Shown piece after piece: positions 8,358 through 15,557 of a stretch of 32,500 nt of DNA (position 1 is its first letter; each line of letters starts with the position of its first letter). Under the pieces are notes generated by a model that saw nothing but the letters and a program-made list of their open reading frames with translations, made no database searches and was not told where the DNA came from. Source of the DNA: an uncultured Pelagibacteraceae bacterium (lineage in GTDB: Bacteria; Pseudomonadota; Alphaproteobacteria; Pelagibacterales; Pelagibacteraceae); contig CACJQX010000004.1 in NCBI GenBank assembly GCA_902595595.1, positions 1 to 32,500 on the forward strand, read 5' to 3'. Position numbers and translations under genes: made by a program.

Positions 8358-8526
8358 AATCAATATATTGTATATTTTTTTTATATCACAACAATATAGT
8401 GATATTAGTTAAAATTAAACAATCAAAAAATGACAGTTATCAACAAGAATCGAATAATTAAAATGTTACCTGTTTTCAATCATAACTTGTATCTAATAAT
8501 TAAAATTTATAAAACATTTAAATTTT
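8358..8526. promoter_or_regulatory. Divergent gcrA/argD intergenic control region
   Basis: The 169 bases between two divergent starts contain a perfect 10-base palindrome CAATATATTG (8361-8370) just before the gcrA start. They also hold an inverted repeat ATATCAC...GTGATAT (8383-8389 and 8399-8405, 9-base spacer) and one GANTC methylation-type site, GAATC, at 8447-8451. A weak sigma-70-like promoter for argD may be TTGTAT (8487-8492) with TATAAA (8508-8513). Operator roles are inferred from symmetry only. Confidence 0.45.
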
Positions 8527-9693
8527 ATGACTTATTTAGCAAAAAATTATAATAGAAAAAAAATTTCCTTTAAAAAGGGTAAAGGTAGTTATTTATATTC
8601 AAATAATAATAAAAAGTATTTAGATTTTGTTCAAGGAATTGCGGTTAATTCTCTAGGGCATGCTCATCCAAAATTAGTTAAAACTATAAAAAATCAATCA
8701 AAAAAATTGTGGCATGTTTCTAATGCTTTTCAAATTCCAGAAGGTGAAAAACTTGCAAAAAAATTATGCACTAAAACTTTTGCCGATTTTGTGATGTTTC
8801 AAAATAGTGGAGCTGAAGCTACCGAGGCATCAATTAAAGCTGCTAGAAGATATTTTTATTCAATAGGCAAACCAAATAAAAATAGAATTTTATGTATTAA
8901 AAACTCCTTCCATGGAAGAACTTTAGCAGCGATTTTCGCTAGTGGATCAAAGAAAATGACTGAGGGATTTGGTCCAAAAGTAACAGGTTTCGATCACTTT
9001 AGTTTTGGAGATCATAATTCTCTCAAAAATAAAATAAATAAAAACACAGCTGCTATTATGGTTGAAACTATTATGGGTGAAGGTGGAATAAAAGTAATAC
9101 CAGATTGGTGTTTAAAAGAATTAAGAGCATTATGTAATAAGAAAAAAATATTATTAATTCTTGATGAAGTTCAGTGTGGAATAGGAAGATCTGGTGATTT
9201 CTTTGCTTTTGAAACATCAAAAGTAAAACCTGATATTGTACCAATTGCAAAAGGAATAGGTGGGGGATTTCCTATTGGAGCAGTTTTGATGAATAAAAAA
9301 GTTGCCTCTGGCATGACACCAGGCACCCATGGTTCAACATTTGGAGGAAACCCTTTGGCTATGGCTGTTGGAAATACTGTAATGGATATTATATCAAATA
9401 AGAAATTTTTAAATAACGTAAAAAATTTATCGAAATATTTTTTATTTAAATTACATAAAATTAAAGAAAAATATCCAAAAGTAATTAAGCAAATAAGAGG
9501 AAGAGGTTTGTTGATTGGTGTTCAGTTATATAAAGATCAAACTGAATTTATCAAAAAATTGATGGATAATCAGCTATTGACTATTCGAGCAGCAGAAAAT
9601 GTTGTTCGTATTTTACCCCCATTAAATGTAAAAAAAAGTGAAATAGATCTAGCAATAAAAATTATTGAAAAGGTCTGTTCGCAGATAAAATAA
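8527..9693 (+). CDS. argD: Acetylornithine/succinyldiaminopimelate aminotransferase
   Basis: A class III PLP aminotransferase that makes N-acetylornithine in arginine synthesis and, in many bacteria, also serves lysine synthesis. At 388 residues it has typical length. Motifs: YLDFVQGIAVNSLGHAHP near the N-terminus, FQNSGAEATEASIKAAR (PLP phosphate binding), SFHGRTLAA, ILDEVQCGIGRSGDFFAFE with the PLP-contacting Asp, and the Schiff-base lysine in IAKGIGGGFPIGA, then GTHGSTFGGNPLA. It is followed after one base by argF, so the two form an operon. argJ, which supplies or recycles the acetyl group upstream in the pathway, lies at 21701. Confidence 0.96.
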   Translation: MTYLAKNYNRKKISFKKGKGSYLYSNNNKKYLDFVQGIAVNSLGHAHPKLVKTIKNQSKKLWHVSNAFQIPEGEKLAKKLCTKTFADFVMFQNSGAEATEASIKAARRYFYSIGKPNKNRILCIKNSFHGRTLAAIFASGSKKMTEGFGPKVTGFDHFSFGDHNSLKNKINKNTAAIMVETIMGEGGIKVIPDWCLKELRALCNKKKILLILDEVQCGIGRSGDFFAFETSKVKPDIVPIAKGIGGGFPIGAVLMNKKVASGMTPGTHGSTFGGNPLAMAVGNTVMDIISNKKFLNNVKNLSKYFLFKLHKIKEKYPKVIKQIRGRGLLIGVQLYKDQTEFIKKLMDNQLLTIRAAENVVRILPPLNVKKSEIDLAIKIIEKVCSQIK

Positions 9694-9694
9694 T

Positions 9695-10624
9695 ATGAAA
9701 CATTTCATTAATTTAAAAGATATATCTGCAAAAGATCTGAGAAAGATTATTAGCGATGCTAAGAAAAGAAAAAGTTTAAGAAAAAAACTAAGTACCCTTG
9801 AAGTTGATAAGGGTGCACCTCTAAAGGGTAAGATTTTGATCCAAATGTTTGAGAAAGCAAGCTCGAGAACAAGAATTAGTTTTTATTTAGCAATAAAACA
9901 GCTAGGAGGTGGTACTTTAACCTTACGTTCTAATGAACTCCATTTAGGTCAAGGTGGGGAAAGCATTGCTGATACTGCTAAAATTCTTTCTACTTATGGT
10001 GATGGTTTTATGATGAGAACTGATAGCGACAAAAAGATAGAAGACTTCAAAAAACATTTATCAGTACCAATTATTAATGGTCTAAGTCCGTCGTCACATC
10101 CTACTCAGGTTTTATCTGATATTTTTACAGTTGAAGAAATAATGAAAAAACCTATTTCAAAATTAAACATTTGTTGGATTGGTGATTCAAATAATGTTTT
10201 GGATAGTTTAATAGCTGCATCGGTAAAATTTTCTTTTAAACTAAATATTGGTTGTCCAAAAAAATTTGAACCAGGAAAAGAAGTTAGAGCTTGGGTCAAA
10301 AAAAATAATAAGCAAATTTATATTTATAATGATGCGAAAAAAGCAGTTTCTAATGCAGATGTAATTTTTTCTGATAAAGTTATTTCTTTAAATGACAAAG
10401 TTAATAAGAAGAAAAAAATAAAAGTGTTTAAAAATTTTAAAATTGATAAAAAATTAATGAGTTATGCAAAAAAAAGTTGTATTTTTTTACATTGTTTACC
10501 CAGAGGTGATGAGGTAAGTGATGATGTTTTTTTAGGTAAAAAATCTCACGTATGGCAACAAGCACTCAATAGAGTTCATGTTCAAAAAAGTATTTTGTTA
10601 TATTGTTTTGGAAAATTAAGGTAG
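9695..10624 (+). CDS. argF: Ornithine carbamoyltransferase
   Basis: It joins ornithine and carbamoyl phosphate to give citrulline. The carbamoyl-phosphate site is FEKASSRTRISF (family STRTR), the HPTQ motif appears as SSHPTQVLSDI, and the ornithine-binding/catalytic segment is FLHCLPRGDEVSD with the conserved Cys. The LRSNELHLGQGGESIADTAK segment (family ...Q.G.GE...DTA..LS) also fits. At 309 residues it has standard length. It lies one base behind argD. In many alphaproteobacteria hslO follows argF; here the gene runs directly into a convergent cytochrome c gene with a 9-base 3' overlap. Confidence 0.96.
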   Translation: MKHFINLKDISAKDLRKIISDAKKRKSLRKKLSTLEVDKGAPLKGKILIQMFEKASSRTRISFYLAIKQLGGGTLTLRSNELHLGQGGESIADTAKILSTYGDGFMMRTDSDKKIEDFKKHLSVPIINGLSPSSHPTQVLSDIFTVEEIMKKPISKLNICWIGDSNNVLDSLIAASVKFSFKLNIGCPKKFEPGKEVRAWVKKNNKQIYIYNDAKKAVSNADVIFSDKVISLNDKVNKKKKIKVFKNFKIDKKLMSYAKKSCIFLHCLPRGDEVSDDVFLGKKSHVWQQALNRVHVQKSILLYCFGKLR

Positions 10625-11155
10625 TGGTAAAGGGCTGTCTGAATTTTCATTTAGATATTTTATTACGGAGGCTCTATCTTTTTCTTTTCGTAAACCTGCG
10701 TAAGCCATCTTTGTTCCCTTAATCCATTTTGCAGGTTTAATTAAAAATCCATTTAGTTCTTCAAAAGTCCATTCTTTATCATACGCTGCTAAAGCTTTAG
10801 AATATTTATAATCTTCAACCGCTCCAACTTTTCTTCCCACAACATTATATAGTGCTGGACCAATAGCATTCTTCCCTCCTTTAACAATTGAATGACAAGC
10901 TGCACATTTTTTAAAAACTTTTTCACCATGCGCAATATCTCCCATTGCCATTAAGGCCGATATATCAATTTTGTCTGATATTGTACTTGAGCTAGTTGTG
11001 GATATGGTGGTTGCAGTTTCTACTTCGACCGAATAACCAGGTGTCTCAGGTTTCTCTACGTGAAATATAACATCAGACAACTTTCCAATACCGATAACAA
11101 GCAGGGCAACCATTAAAACTGCGGCAACTATTTTATTTATTTCGAAAGAATCCAT
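10616..11155 (-). CDS. cycM: Membrane-anchored class I cytochrome c (CycM-like)
   Basis: The 179-residue protein begins with an uncleaved hydrophobic anchor (residues about 8-24). A threonine/serine-rich linker (about 45-60) leads to a monoheme domain with heme-binding CAACH (Cys84, Cys87, His88). The axial methionine is probably Met150 in GTKMAYAGL. The opening MDSFEINKI and the pattern IGPALYNVVGRKVG..DYKYSKAL are characteristic of alphaproteobacterial CycM/cytochrome c552, which carries electrons from the bc1 complex to terminal oxidase on the periplasmic face. The gene is divergent from kdsB-pheA, a neighbourhood conserved in other alphaproteobacteria, and overlaps the end of argF by 9 bases. 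Confidence 0.92.
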   Translation of the reverse strand: MDSFEINKIVAAVLMVALLVIGIGKLSDVIFHVEKPETPGYSVEVETATTISTTSSSTISDKIDISALMAMGDIAHGEKVFKKCAACHSIVKGGKNAIGPALYNVVGRKVGAVEDYKYSKALAAYDKEWTFEELNGFLIKPAKWIKGTKMAYAGLRKEKDRASVIKYLNENSDSPLPLP

Positions 11156-11224
11156 TTTTTCTAAATTTTGTAGTGAACGTATAACATGATAAATTAAAAA
11201 AAAGCTAAAATTTAATGTATAAAT

Positions 11225-11254
11225 TTGCCTCTATAGTTGTTTAATGAGTATAAT
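11225..11254 (+). promoter_or_regulatory. Predicted sigma-70 promoter of kdsB-pheA
   Basis: A consensus -10 TATAAT (11249-11254) stands 18 bases after a partial -35 TTGCCT (11225-11230). Transcription would begin near 11261, giving a leader of only about eight bases before the kdsB ATG at 11269. Confidence 0.5.
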
Positions 11255-11268
11255 AATTTGAAAATATA

Positions 11269-12000
11269 ATGAAAACTTTAGTAATTATACCCTCTAGAAT
11301 GTCCGCCACTAGGCTGCCTGGTAAACCATTATTAAAAATAAATGGTTTATCAATTATATCGCATGTGTCTAAAAAAGCGGAAGAAGCCAATATTGGAGAC
11401 GTGATTGTAGCTACAGAGGATCAAGAAATTATTGATGATGTTAAAAGTAATGGTTTCAATGCTATTTTAACAAGCAATAAACACAAGACAGGAACAGATA
11501 GAATTCACGAAGCACTTAAAAAATCAAATGTTAGAGATGTTGATTTTATTATGAATTTACAAGGCGATGAACCAGCAATAGACATTGATGATATCAAAAG
11601 TTTGAATGACAAAATGGTAAAAAATAATTCTAATTTAGGAACTCTTGCCGCAAAATTAAAAGATAATAAAAACCTCAAGAATGAAAATATTGTTAAGGTC
11701 ATCACTGAAAATAGCCTAGAAAGGGAACATTTTCCAAAGGCAGTATCTTTTTCAAGAAAATCTGAGCAGTTAGAAAATATTTATCACCATATTGGAATTT
11801 ATTGTTATTCAAGAGATTGTCTTAAAAAATTTGTTCACTTGGATCAATCCAAAAATGAAATAGAAAGTCGACTAGAGCAGTTAAGAGCATTAGATAATAA
11901 TATTGATATCAATGTTTCACTTGCTATGTCATCTCCAATAGGAGTGGATACAGAAGAAGATTATCTAGCCTTAAAAAAAATAATGGAATATAAGAATTGA
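11269..12000 (+). CDS. kdsB: 3-deoxy-manno-octulosonate cytidylyltransferase (CMP-Kdo synthetase)
   Basis: It activates Kdo with CTP for attachment to lipid A. The nucleotide-binding N-terminus IPSRMSATRLPGKPLL is the classic KdsB signature. ATEDQEI, TGTDRIHEAL and MNLQGDEPAI (with the metal-binding Asp) follow, and then HHIGIYCYSRDCLKKFV and IESRLEQLRALDNN (family LEQLR.LE.G). At 243 residues it is typical. Its stop overlaps the pheA start in a TGATG, so the two are translated as a pair. Together with kdsD (5278-6246) it shows the cell makes Kdo-containing LPS. Confidence 0.96.
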   Translation: MKTLVIIPSRMSATRLPGKPLLKINGLSIISHVSKKAEEANIGDVIVATEDQEIIDDVKSNGFNAILTSNKHKTGTDRIHEALKKSNVRDVDFIMNLQGDEPAIDIDDIKSLNDKMVKNNSNLGTLAAKLKDNKNLKNENIVKVITENSLEREHFPKAVSFSRKSEQLENIYHHIGIYCYSRDCLKKFVHLDQSKNEIESRLEQLRALDNNIDINVSLAMSSPIGVDTEEDYLALKKIMEYKN

Positions 12001-12833
12001 TGAGTAAAATTTATTTTCAGGGAACCTTTGGTGCATATTCTCATTTAGCAGCGCTTTCTATTGATCCTAAAGCTGAAATTTTACCATGTAAAACTTTTGA
12101 TGAGTGTTTTAACAAAGCATCTGAAGAACCAGATAGCAGAATTATAATTCCAGAGTCAAATAGAATTACTGGTAACATTGGAATTGAATATTTAATTTTT
12201 AAACATAGGTTAAATATTTATAAAGAACATTTTCAAAAAATTGAGCATAATTTATTAGGACAACCTGGGGCAAAATTAAAAGATATCAAAGAAGTATACT
12301 CACACGCACAAGGATTGTCCCAGTGTTCAAAATTTATAAAAGAAAATAATTTAGCAGAACATATTAGAGCAGATACGGCTGGATCTGCTGAAATGATTTC
12401 TAAAACAAAAGATGTTAAGCAATCAGCTATAGCATCTTCATTAAGTGCTAAAATTTATGGTTTAGAAGTAATTAAAAAAAATATAGAAAATGAAAGTGGA
12501 AATTTAACAAGATTTTTGGTTATGGGAAAAAATATTTCTCAACCAGAATTTAAAGATAAAACTTATATAACCTCTTTTTTATTTAAATTGAAAAGTAAGC
12601 CAGCTGCTCTCTATCAATCACTAGGAGGTTTTGCTATTAATGGTGTAAATTTAACTAAACTACAAAGTTACCCAGAAAAAAATAGTTTCGACTCTTATTT
12701 TTTCTTATGTGATTTGGATGGACACATCGAAGATCCAAAAGTTCAGAAATCTCTTGAAGAGCTGGGTCTACATTGTGAGGATTTTCACGTTCTAGGTGTT
12801 TTTGAAGCAGATAACTTGAGACAAAAAAAATAA
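12000..12833 (+). CDS. pheA: Prephenate dehydratase
   Basis: This enzyme turns prephenate into phenylpyruvate in phenylalanine synthesis. It is the monofunctional form without chorismate mutase. The catalytic domain carries FQGTFGAYSHLAAL, IIPESNRITGNI (family P.ENS..G.V), HNLLGQPGAKLKDI, VYSHAQGLSQCSKFI (family HPQALAQC) and NLTRFLVMG, with the Thr-Arg-Phe motif. A C-terminal ACT domain (about residues 190-275) contains NGVNLTKLQSYP, where the usual regulatory ESRP is QSYP, so feedback by phenylalanine may differ. The start chosen is ATG 12000 (277 residues), inside the kdsB stop; an in-frame TTG at 11997 is less likely. Confidence 0.95.
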   Translation: MSKIYFQGTFGAYSHLAALSIDPKAEILPCKTFDECFNKASEEPDSRIIIPESNRITGNIGIEYLIFKHRLNIYKEHFQKIEHNLLGQPGAKLKDIKEVYSHAQGLSQCSKFIKENNLAEHIRADTAGSAEMISKTKDVKQSAIASSLSAKIYGLEVIKKNIENESGNLTRFLVMGKNISQPEFKDKTYITSFLFKLKSKPAALYQSLGGFAINGVNLTKLQSYPEKNSFDSYFFLCDLDGHIEDPKVQKSLEELGLHCEDFHVLGVFEADNLRQKK

Positions 12834-12843
12834 GAATCTTTTC

Positions 12844-12873
12844 TTGTAGATTAGAAATTTTAACTGCTATAAT
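12844..12873 (+). promoter_or_regulatory. Predicted promoter of the SRP RNA gene
   Basis: A perfect -10 TATAAT at 12868-12873 lies 18 bases behind a poor -35 TTGTAG at 12844-12849. The predicted start falls about seven bases later, at 12880, exactly where the SRP RNA terminal stem begins. Confidence 0.6.
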
Positions 12874-12879
12874 GGTTTT

Positions 12880-12965
12880 GGAGGCTAGAGGTGGATGCTG
12901 CTTGAACCCGACCAGATCTTAACGGAAGCAGTCGTAGAGACAGTTATTCAGGTTCTAGTCTCCTT
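12880..12965 (+). ncRNA. ffs: Signal recognition particle RNA (4.5S, bacterial small type)
   Basis: The 5' end GGAGGCTAGA (12880-12889) pairs with TCTAGTCTCC (12954-12963) to close a long hairpin. Near the tip lies the universally conserved SRP domain IV segment: an AGATC-type internal loop side, a GGAAGCAG-like tetraloop side (CGGAAGCAG around 12923-12931), and the return strand. This RNA partners with Ffh to target membrane proteins to the translocon. Placement directly upstream of dnaX is common in alphaproteobacteria. The size, about 85 nt, is slightly short for the family (about 95-115 nt), but the stem and tip are clear. Confidence 0.9.
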
Positions 12966-12973
12966 ATAAATAT

Positions 12974-14626
12974 ATGAATAATAACTCAAAAGTATTAGCA
13001 TTAAAATATAGACCACAAACTTTTGATGATCTTATTGGTCAAGATGTTGTTGCAGAAACTATTACCAATTCGATTAAAGCTGACAAAATACCCAATGCAT
13101 ATTTGTTCACTGGAATAAGGGGAATTGGAAAAACCACAACTGCAAGAATTGTTGCAAAAGCACTTAATTGCTTAAATGGAATAGAAAATAAATGTAAAAT
13201 TAAATGTGATAATTGTGATGCGATTACAAACTCAAATCATATCGATGTTCTTGAGATGGATGCGGCAAGCAAAACAGGTGTTGATGACGTAAGAGATTTA
13301 ATCGAATTTTCAAGATATGGGCCGACCTCGGCTAAATATAAAATCTTCATTATTGATGAAGTTCATATGTTAAGCAAACAAGCATTTAACGCTTTATTAA
13401 AAACTTTAGAAGAACCACCAGAATATCTAAAATTTATTTTTGCAACTACAGAAATTAAAAAAATTCCAATTACAGTTGTATCTAGATGTCAAAGATTTGA
13501 TCTATCTAGAATTAAATCCTCAGAATTATTCGAGTTTATTAAAAAAATTAAAGACAAGGAAAATGGAAAAATAAGCGATGATGCTTTAAAGCTTATAGTA
13601 AAAATTTCAGAGGGCTCTGTTAGAGATGCTTTATCATTATTGGATAGAGCATTATTAAGTTTGGATGATGGAAAAGAATTAGATTTAAATTCAGCTCAGA
13701 AAATTTTTGGATATTTCGATAAATCTCAATTAATTGATTTGTTTGAGTTAATTTTAAAAGGTGAAGAAACAAAAGTAATAAGTATTTATAGAAAAATTTA
13801 TGACCAAGGTGTTGAACCAAAGGTTTTTATTAATGATTTCTTAGAGTTACTTTATTACTTTAAAAATATTAATTCTCTAAACTTAGAAAGTACAAATTTC
13901 TCATTAAATGATGAAGAATTTTCTAAAATTAAAAATTTATCAAATCAAATTGACTCAGACGTATTAATATTATTTTGGCAATTTGCCATCTCTTCTCTCG
14001 AAGAGATAGACATAGTATCTAATCAACACCTTTCAATTGAGATGTTCTTGATAAGACTAATGCATTTAAGTTCTGTAAAATCTGAAAATAAAATTGAAAA
14101 TGTTGAGACTAATTTGAATAGTGAAAATTTTGTAAAGAACACAGAAAGTGAATTATCCTCTAAAACAATTAATCAAATCAAGAATGTTGCACAGGAAGAA
14201 AAAACCAAACCAGAAGTTCAGACAGAAATTAAAGCAGAACATAAAATTAATATAAATGCATTCGAGGATTTAATTGAAATATGTGCAAAAAAAAAGGAGA
14301 TCAAACTTAAATACGAATTAGAAAAAAATGTTAACCTTGTAAAATTTGAAAAAAATAGAATTGAAATATCTTTTAATGAAAGTTTAGATAAAGATTTTGT
14401 AAAAGATTTATCATCAAAGCTTTTTGAATGGACCGGTGAAAGATGGATTATTACGTTTAGTAAATTGAGAGGACAAATGTCAATAAAAGATAAACAAAAA
14501 AATGTTAAAAAACAATTAATCGACGAAATGAAAAATTCAGAAATATTTAAAAGTGTGATGGATAAATTTCCTGATGCCGAGTTAATAGATGTAAATTCAA
14601 AGAAAGATGGAGTTAATAATGACTGA
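12974..14626 (+). CDS. dnaX: DNA polymerase III subunit gamma/tau
   Basis: The clamp-loader ATPase. The AAA+ core has YRPQTFDDLIGQ, Walker A GIRGIGKTT (residues 47-55), zinc ligands Cys66, Cys74, Cys78 and Cys81, Walker B IIDEVHMLSK, sensor 1 FATTEIKKIP, SRCQRFD, and sensor 2 GSVRDALSLLD. An oligomerisation domain follows to about residue 370. A charged linker (about 375-425) leads to a C-terminal tau domain (FEDLIEICAKKK...LFEWTGERWIITFS) that binds the polymerase alpha subunit in the family. At the start of that domain sits a nine-A run (14287-14295). A -1 frameshift there ends after four more codons at TAA 14308-14310, giving a 445-residue gamma-like form. The 3' end overlaps the next gene. 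Confidence 0.96.
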   Translation: MNNNSKVLALKYRPQTFDDLIGQDVVAETITNSIKADKIPNAYLFTGIRGIGKTTTARIVAKALNCLNGIENKCKIKCDNCDAITNSNHIDVLEMDAASKTGVDDVRDLIEFSRYGPTSAKYKIFIIDEVHMLSKQAFNALLKTLEEPPEYLKFIFATTEIKKIPITVVSRCQRFDLSRIKSSELFEFIKKIKDKENGKISDDALKLIVKISEGSVRDALSLLDRALLSLDDGKELDLNSAQKIFGYFDKSQLIDLFELILKGEETKVISIYRKIYDQGVEPKVFINDFLELLYYFKNINSLNLESTNFSLNDEEFSKIKNLSNQIDSDVLILFWQFAISSLEEIDIVSNQHLSIEMFLIRLMHLSSVKSENKIENVETNLNSENFVKNTESELSSKTINQIKNVAQEEKTKPEVQTEIKAEHKININAFEDLIEICAKKKEIKLKYELEKNVNLVKFEKNRIEISFNESLDKDFVKDLSSKLFEWTGERWIITFSKLRGQMSIKDKQKNVKKQLIDEMKNSEIFKSVMDKFPDAELIDVNSKKDGVNND

Positions 14627-14936
14627 TTTTAGTAAAATATTAGACAAGGCAAAAGAACTTGAGGCAAAAATGAAAGAAAGCCAAGAAAAAATTAAGGAAA
14701 TTAGAGTTGAAGGAGTTTCGGGTTCAAATTCTGTGAAGATAACTTTGGATGGTGAGGGAGAGATGCAAACAATAAAGTTATCTGATGAAATTATGAAAGA
14801 GGACAAAACCATCATTGAAGATTTAATTGTTGCAGCACATAATAGTGCTAAATCTCAACTTAAATCAAAAACAACTGAGGAAATTTCAAAAGCAACAGGT
14901 GGGTTTGGAATTCCAGGTTTCAAATGGCCCTTATAA
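14619..14936 (+). CDS. ybaB: YbaB/EbfC family nucleoid-associated protein
   Basis: A small DNA-binding protein of the YbaB/EbfC family, dimeric with a tweezer-like fold in known members. The sequence has the coiled N-terminal helix (ILDKAKELEAKMKESQEKIKEI), then the conserved core VSGSNSVKITLDGEGEMQTIKLSDEIM and the C-terminal helix with GGFGIPGFKWP-type ending. The start is taken at ATG 14619 (105 residues), because GGAG at 14609-14612 is properly spaced as a Shine-Dalgarno site and MTDFSK is the usual beginning; another in-frame ATG at 14607 would add four residues. It sits in the standard dnaX-ybaB-recR cluster, overlapping the end of dnaX by eight bases. Confidence 0.94.
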   Translation: MTDFSKILDKAKELEAKMKESQEKIKEIRVEGVSGSNSVKITLDGEGEMQTIKLSDEIMKEDKTIIEDLIVAAHNSAKSQLKSKTTEEISKATGGFGIPGFKWPL

Positions 14937-14939
14937 AAT

Positions 14940-15557
14940 ATGGAAAATGGTAATGAGATAGATGATTTAATTAAACTGATATCAAAATTGCCTGGCTTGG
15001 GTCCTAAATCAGCAAAGCGGATTGTATTAAAGTTAATTAATAATAGAGATGAACTAGTAAAACCTTTAGCAAAATCATTAGCGGATGTTTATAAAAATAT
15101 TTCTAGATGCACAATTTGTGGTGCCTTAAAATCTATTTCAATAGAGTGTGATTATGAAAATTGTAAAATTGTAGATAAAAAATATGAAAAAATTTGTGTA
15201 GTAGAAAATATATCTGACCAGTGGAGTATAGAAAGTTCAAATATATATAAAGGTTATTTTCACATTTTAGGAGGCACTATTTCATCAGCTGGACAAAAAA
15301 AAGAGGATTTATTAATTAATTCTTTAGTGCAAAGAGTTAAAAAAGATAAGATAGAAGAAGTCATACTCGCAACTAGTGCAACTGTTGAAGGTCAAACAAC
15401 TGCATATTATATTCAAGATAGTTTAAAAAATTTGAATGTTAAGATTACTAAATTAGCACAAGGATTACCTGTTGGTGGAGAAATTGAAAGTTTAGATGAT
15501 GGAACTTTATTTTCTGCTTTTAAAAATCGATCGAATTTGGTTTCGAACTCAGATTAG
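14940..15557 (+). CDS. recR: Recombination mediator RecR
   Basis: RecR acts with RecF/RecO to load RecA at gaps. The 205-residue product has the N-terminal helix-hairpin-helix ([19 protein letters not shown]), a Cys4 zinc finger (CTIC ... CDYENC, slightly irregular because the second pair is CxxxxC), and a Toprim domain beginning [15 protein letters not shown] and holding [16 protein letters not shown]. The final segment [22 protein letters not shown] is nearly invariant in RecR (TRLA.GLPVG..LEY.D..TL). It follows ybaB by three bases. Its last 12 codons overlap the convergent end of glcB by 38 bases. Confidence 0.96.
   Translation: MENGNEIDDLIKLISKLPGLGPKSAKRIVLKLINNRDELVKPLAKSLADVYKNISRCTICGALKSISIECDYENCKIVDKKYEKICVVENISDQWSIESSNIYKGYFHILGGTISSAGQKKEDLLINSLVQRVKKDKIEEVILATSATVEGQTTAYYIQDSLKNLNVKITKLAQGLPVGGEIESLDDGTLFSAFKNRSNLVSNSD

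Noticed and set aside
12834-12879. Intrinsic terminator between pheA and the SRP RNA
   Set aside because: No convincing GC-rich stem with a U-run; the only clear signal here is the SRP RNA promoter.
14607-14618. Earlier ATG for ybaB adding MELI
   Set aside because: GGAG at 14609-14612 is well spaced for the ATG at 14619, and the family begins at that point.
15520-15557. The 38-base convergent overlap of recR and glcB as a possible frameshift or misassembly
   Set aside because: Both proteins reach their expected C-termini, and 3' overlaps are common in this compact genome.
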